Shown here one piece after another: positions 59,435 through 64,000 of a stretch of DNA of 64,000 nt; within the stretch, counting starts at the first letter, position 1; each line of letters starts with the position of its first letter. This DNA comes from Dysidea avara. Lineage: Eukaryota > Porifera > Demospongiae > Dictyoceratida > Dysideidae. The translations under genes and the position numbers were made by a program. Under the pieces are notes generated by a model. The model was not told the DNA's origin and ran no database searches. It worked only from the letters and a program-made list of their open reading frames with translations. The DNA is taken from contig NC_089278.1 in assembly GCF_963678975.1 (NCBI RefSeq), positions 14,737,959 through 14,801,958 on the forward strand. The letters are read 5' to 3'.

Positions 59435-60880
59435 AGTGACTAGATTAAACAAACATTCAACATGTTTTATTGTATTTTATCTATATAAGCTGTGCCTGGT
59501 GCACAATTGTTTTAACCTGACATTGTATTGCATGTATCGAAGAGACATTTTAATATATTATCATGTTCGTTTTAATTAACTAAGCTGCTACTCATGAGTG
59601 TGTTATAGTCATCTATATACAAGGTCTATACAGTATTGCTAAATGTCATAGCTATGTAGTGTTGTCCATTTAAAAAAAAATAGTCTTCCAGCAGAGTCTT
59701 CCAGGAGCTGATGTTGTAATACATTTTAAGGTTTTATTACTGTCACATGGGCTCACAACACTTTGAATTCGATATAAAGTAAAACACATTTTTTTTTTAT
59801 CAATGAGTTATGTGTAGTACCACCTCCCCCTGCATGGGTAGCTAACTCAGAATTAACACTGAGATCATTGGAGACAGGAAAGATGTATTGCATGAATTAA
59901 ATGCATTTCACTGCATGGGAGTTGTAGTTACAATTCAGTCACTTTATATTTGGCCTCAATTACCAACTTTGGGTGTATAGAGAGGGACATGATTAAAGGC
60001 TTGCAAAACACCCTTATAGCATATGCCTTAATTGGCATAATGATTGCCTGTGTATAGATTTCTTTATGGTCATTACTAACTTTGCTGGTATTATTGTCGT
60101 GTATGATGCCTTCAGCACTGATGGCATGTACAATAAGCCATAGATTTAATTTACTTATTAAGGGCATTGACAGGATGCATGTTTGTACACTGACACAAGT
60201 TTGCTGTGTTTCTTGTGTAGTACATGCTGCTCTGTACTGTACCGTGATGTTATGCACTGTGTGTGTACATGTTTGTGTGTGTATGCATGCATGTGTGTAT
60301 GTATGTGTGTGAGCGAGCAAGTGCGCTACTCTGTGCGTGTTGCGTGTGTGTGGAGTGAGTGAGCAAGCAAGAAAGTTAGCTATTGTGTGTGTGTGTGTGG
60401 TTAAATGTAGCGAATTCCCCTGATTATGTAGTGTATCGGATGGTTACGACCTTGTCCTTAGCTTGAAATGGCTCCTGTGGTAATCCTTTGTGGCCTTATC
60501 CAGACTTTATTTGTAAATTGTGGCTTTAAAATATAGGTAACTAAAATTTAACAGCTTATGTCAATATCAAATCAGATATCATTTTAATGTTTAAATGACC
60601 ACAGTATGGATTCAGAGCTTGAAATACCTTTGCCTGTATGCAATGTGGTATTATTGCTTCAACCCATACTAATTGTATTGGAATTATAAATTAAATTGCC
60701 AGGTGTAAACAGCACTGAGCATATTCTGGTTTTCATAGATAATATCTATGCTAATATTAGGTGGCTGATAACTTTTGATGCTATTATATAGCAGCAAAAG
60801 TCTATTCACTGCTGTGCTGTGTTGCCTTATATTTACATTCCCATGTCTTCAATACATTGTTCTCTCTTGAATCATAATAG
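59435..60880. other. 3' flank and (GT)-rich region
   Basis: This is the 3' UTR of the Calx-beta gene and then sequence with scattered GTGTGT tracts (60,255-60,400). No gene recognised. Confidence 0.5.
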
Positions 60881-60887
60881 TCTTATG

Positions 60888-61058
60888 ACCATTGAAAATT
60901 AGCAGTGTGTCTGGCCATATTCTGCTCCCTACAGAAGGTCCTGTTGTACTTAACGTACACTGCACCATTGGCAAAGCTGCTCTCAAATGGTGTTGACTGT
61001 TTATCATTGTACAGATTGTCCCACTGATCTCTGCGAAGCAAGTATCCAATAGCCCAGT
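60888..61058 (-). CDS. Candidate terminal exon or relic, unrecognised
   Basis: On the minus strand, after TTAAG at about 61,059, a frame reads DDWAIGYLLRRDQWDNLYND, then KQSTPFESSFANGAVYVKYN and RTFCREQNMARHTANFQWS, and stops. The residue mix (Trp, Tyr, Cys, Arg) looks protein-like. I do not recognise the family and no partner exon is secure, so it may be a degenerate fragment. Confidence 0.25.
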
Positions 61059-61136
61059 CATCTTAAGGTTTGCCTTCACAACATCACACTCACACATGCA
61101 CACACACACGTACATACATGCATGCACACACACACA

Positions 61137-62285
61137 CAGGGGCGTAGCCAGGATAATTTTGAAGGGGGTTCGGATTTAAAGTGGCCGAATGCGAGCGGCC
61201 GAATGTCTTAAGGGGAAGGCCTGCCATGGGTGCTTCCCCTCGACCATGTTTGAACGAAAATGATGCATACACAAAATGTGCCCTTAGCCTTAGGCAGTAA
61301 CATAGAAAGGTGTTTGTGCATCTAACTAGCTAAAACCTACACACTGCTGTTTATGCAGCTTATAGAAACTATAAACCTATTGTAATCTTCACTTCCAGAC
61401 AGCATACTGACAGCCAACTTCAATTTCCTAGCACACGGAAGCCCTCCACACTCGAGTCCGGCCCTTAGTTGGCAATACTTCTTTCCAGCTATATACATTA
61501 TTCTCGGCCGGTCCTCCTGTTGATGGTCAATAACTTCAGACTTGGCTTGTACTCCAATATGTTCGAGACATCACGTGACAACAACATGTAATAAATAAAA
61601 CATTTCATCAGGTAAATATACATCAACAATAGTTCGTGCTTACCTGACACATGTATAACACGACCACTAAGTTTAGCAGCTGCTGCCTTAAGCTTGTAAT
61701 ATGCCTCAACCAACCACTGAACCAGAGATGCCAACCTCTGAACAATTTTAGGAGTGAGACCTCAAACACTACCAGCAGTGTGGACCAGATTCAAGTGCAG
61801 CTCCAGGATTTTTGGTAGTGAAGACCAAAAAAAAAAAAAAAAAAAAAAAGGTCGTCGCATGTTCTAAGCACAGGTCTGCCCAATTTTAAGCACAGGGCTA
61901 ATTACGAAGCAGATCAGGCGTGAGAAATGCGTGAGAACTAAGCTGAAAGAGTGAGAAACAGAGGGTTAGGCGTGAGAGCGTGAGATTACTAGCCAAAGAG
62001 TGAGACTCACGCCTAATGCGTGAGAGTTGGCATGTCTGCTGAACAGTCCTTCGCCATTTCACCCCCGCCATTCATCACGTGCGCAATTGATCACGTGATG
62101 CAATAGATATGATTTGCATGGTTCAGCATTAATGTGATGTGACCCTCAAGAGTAGTACAGAGTGCCAGTTGGAAAGTAGCTACCGGAGAGCTCCAGGGCT
62201 GTAAGATGTGGTGTGATTTTTAATTTAAAAAAAAATCTGCTTCTGAAAGGGGGGTTCGTCCGAACCCCCCCTGCCTACGCCCTTG
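61137..62285. mobile_element. Inverted-repeat element with GGGGCGTAG ends (1.15 kb) in a CA repeat
   Basis: The left end CAGGGGCGTAGCCAGGATAA and the right end, inverted, CAAGGGCGTAGGCAGGGGG, are both followed by GGGGGTTCGGA. The flanks on both sides are CA repeats (61,080-61,136 and 62,286-62,312), so a target duplication cannot be read. It belongs with the element at 51,648. A second element is nested in it at 61,723-62,038. Confidence 0.75.
61717..62044. mobile_element. Nested element with CAGAGATGCCAAC ends
   Basis: The element at 61,723-62,038 starts CAGAGATGCCAACC and ends with the inverse GTTGGCATGTCTG. CTGAAC is directly repeated on both sides (61,717-61,722 and 62,039-62,044). It contains a poly(A) run (61,828-61,849) and tandem GCGTGAGA-like units (about 61,918-62,028). 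It is probably a hAT-like MITE, although only 6 bp of duplication are visible. Confidence 0.7.
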
Positions 62286-62339
62286 CACACACAACACACA
62301 CACACACACATACGTACACACATTTTTTTCCAAAACAAT

Positions 62340-62580
62340 TACAGTACCCAGGGAAATACCCCAGTTAGTCATAGGCTGGTTTTGGGATCAAAGTACAAAA
62401 AGAAGTAAAATCCACAAAACAGCCAAGCTAAAAAAGATACAGCCTTAAAAAGCCTGGGTGAAAAAGTTGTGAAATCAAAGGCGGCAGCCACTTTTTAATG
62501 ATGTTAATGTTCGATCCCTACCTTTGATTTCACAACTTTTTCACCAAGGATTTTTTTCAGCTTGGCTGGTTTTGTGTGGA
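62340..62580. mobile_element. Foldback element, tandem copy 1
   Basis: AGTTGTGAAATCAAAGGCGG and its inverse CCTTTGATTTCACAACTTTT form the inner arms. AACAGCCAAGCT and AGCTTGGCTG form the outer arms. The same organisation recurs at 62,885-63,180. Confidence 0.75.
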
Positions 62581-62825
62581 TAATTTCATAGAACATTCTA
62601 TGTGTATTCTATTAGTTCTCAAAAAATGTGCACTCTATTAGAGTAGTAGAATAATATTACCAAATATTGAAGTAAACCACACGCAAACACACACACACAG
62701 TAAATCTACCAATGGAAGTTCTAGAGTGTTCTAGAACTTCTACATACGTTCTATTAAAAGTCCTCAAAAATGTGTGCTATATTACCAAATATTGAAAATG
62801 TGCAATACAATACATATGTAAGTCC
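62580..62825. repeat. Spacer with duplicated short segments
   Basis: TTCTATTAGTTCTCAAAAAA and TTCTATTAAAAGTCCTCAAAAA, each followed within about 70 bp by ATATTACCAAATATTGAA, form two copies of one unit. One dispersed-motif copy (CTCTATTAGAGTAGTAGAAT) lies at about 62,633. Confidence 0.6.
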
Positions 62826-62884
62826 ATCTTCAATGATCATCATTGTGTCTGTATAGATAAGAAGAAATGTGAGTAAAAGCAAAC

Positions 62885-63185
62885 CCCAAACTCAGCCATA
62901 GGCTGGTTTTGGACCAAAGTACAAAAAGAAGTGAAACCCACACAAAAACAGCCAAGCTGTAACAAAAAATGGTGTTGCCTTCAAAAATCCTGGGTGAAAA
63001 AGGTTGTGAAATCAAAGGTGGTGGCAAAGAAATGGCTGCAATGATGTTAATGCTATATAATAATGGTTGTGAGCATTATTAAGCATTAATATCATTGCAG
63101 CCATTTCTTGGCCACCACTTTTGATTTCACAACTTTTTTTCACCCAGGCTTTTTGAAGCCGCACCATTTTTTTCACAGCTTGTGC
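62885..63185. mobile_element. Foldback element, tandem copy 2
   Basis: GTTGTGAAATCAAAGGTGGT and AAGAAATGGCTGCAATGATG are answered by their inverses at 63,090-63,135. The outer part CATAGGCTGGTTTTGGACCA repeats that of copy 1. It is about 300 bp and non-coding. Confidence 0.75.
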
Positions 63186-64000
63186 AGATATAGTTATCTA
63201 TAAGGAGTTTGACCACACATGGTTGAGGAATTAATATCTGCATGTATATAGTTTTGATCCTATGCTTAGTGCAAGCTGGTCAGGGGTGGATACAAGTGGA
63301 AGGGCACAAACAGGCTAAGTTGTATGTCAGTGGCTGGGGGTGGTGAATTAAAAGCTGTTTAAAAGGCTGTAAATGCCTTACACATCAGCAACATGATAAT
63401 TATGTTTATAGGCACTTAGTATGTACGAAGGTACTGGGTGACAATTTGACAGCTGCTTTGATATATATATATATATATATATGACAGCTGCCTTGATAGT
63501 TTGACTTTGGTTTCAGGTGACTATGCATATTTATATAAATTGATTTAACACTTCAATCAAAAGAATTATGGCTCATCCAAAGGGGGGAGCACTTGCCTCA
63601 AATGCCCCATCCTGGATCCGCCTGGAAAAGTTCTCTTAGTTATTTACTCATGTGTGCTAAGATGAATTATGTTAACTCATGAAAGCTGTATGCAACAATC
63701 AGGGATGGATTTAGAAGGTGCTTAGGATGCTGAAGTACACCCTCTCTCCTTCTGCAGTGTATTAACTAGGTACTAGGTAACTAGGTAACTTGGTAACACT
63801 AGGTAACTAGTGAAAGCTGCAAGCGTAATTAAGTAAAATATAAAAACAGCAATAGCTATTTTAGGAAATATGATTTGTAGCAAGTTTTAGACCACATGGC
63901 TTTCTGTAACCCCCCTTGTAGATCCCTAGGGAGGAAATTAATTTAAAAAAATAAATATAGTAAACGGACCTCTGTATGCCTTATATCATATTATCATATC
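63186..64000. other. Window end, no gene recognised
   Basis: It contains a (TA)n tract (63,461-63,482) and tandem CTAGGTAACT units (about 63,765-63,810). No exon or RNA gene is supported. Confidence 0.5.

Overview
The window looks like nuclear DNA from a sponge (Porifera, probably a demosponge). It is AT-rich and intron-rich and carries many short inverted-repeat elements. The protein content fits too: a short-chain (C4-like) collagen, very large Ig/FN3 single-pass receptors, a small secreted Calx-beta protein, and animal signalling proteins (a DAPP1-like SH2-PH adaptor and a rolling-stone-like membrane protein). All gene models here are hand-built from splice signals, reading-frame continuity and intron phase. 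None was checked against RNA or a database.

Layout. (1) 1-1,000 is a broken LINE. (2) 1,706-21,727, minus strand, is a tandem cluster of at least three related receptor genes: a partial gene with only its signal-peptide exon inside the window (1,706-1,757); a full 21-exon gene at 3,631-18,470 (signal peptide, 3 Ig-like domains, 11 FN3 domains, a juxtamembrane domain, one membrane helix and a tyrosine-rich tail); and a three-exon gene at 18,960-21,727 that keeps the signal peptide, membrane helix and tail but has almost no ectodomain. (3) 23,930-28,188, plus strand, is a rolling-stone-like multi-pass protein. (4) 30,169-35,660, plus strand, is a coiled-coil protein resembling KIAA2012. (5) 38,476-46,318, plus strand, is a complete DAPP1-like adaptor whose introns hold several nested mobile elements. 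(6) 47,271-50,364, minus strand, is a type II membrane collagen with a short-chain collagen C-terminal domain; it converges with DAPP1. (7) 50,400-57,560 and 59,450-64,000 are mainly repeats. (8) 57,665-59,434, plus strand, is a compact secreted protein combining a Calx-beta domain with an inter-alpha-trypsin-inhibitor heavy-chain C-terminal (ITIH_C-like) domain.

How they may fit together (inference). The cluster encodes adhesion or recognition receptors with NPxY and other tyrosine motifs in their tails. The same window also encodes matrix proteins (collagen, Calx-beta/ITIH_C) and an SH2-PH adaptor of the type that reads phosphotyrosine. A functional link is not shown by the sequence, but the signal-peptide, membrane and tail exons of the receptors are clearly paralogous and have matching intron phases.

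The repeat landscape is unusually rich: LINE relics, a hAT-type element with a perfect 8-bp target duplication, TA-flanked inverted-repeat elements (two of them nested), a family with GGGGCGTAG ends, a ~0.95-kb composite repeat present twice in opposite orientation, and a dispersed ~20-bp motif (core ACTCTAATAGAGCAGTCA) seen at about 15 places.
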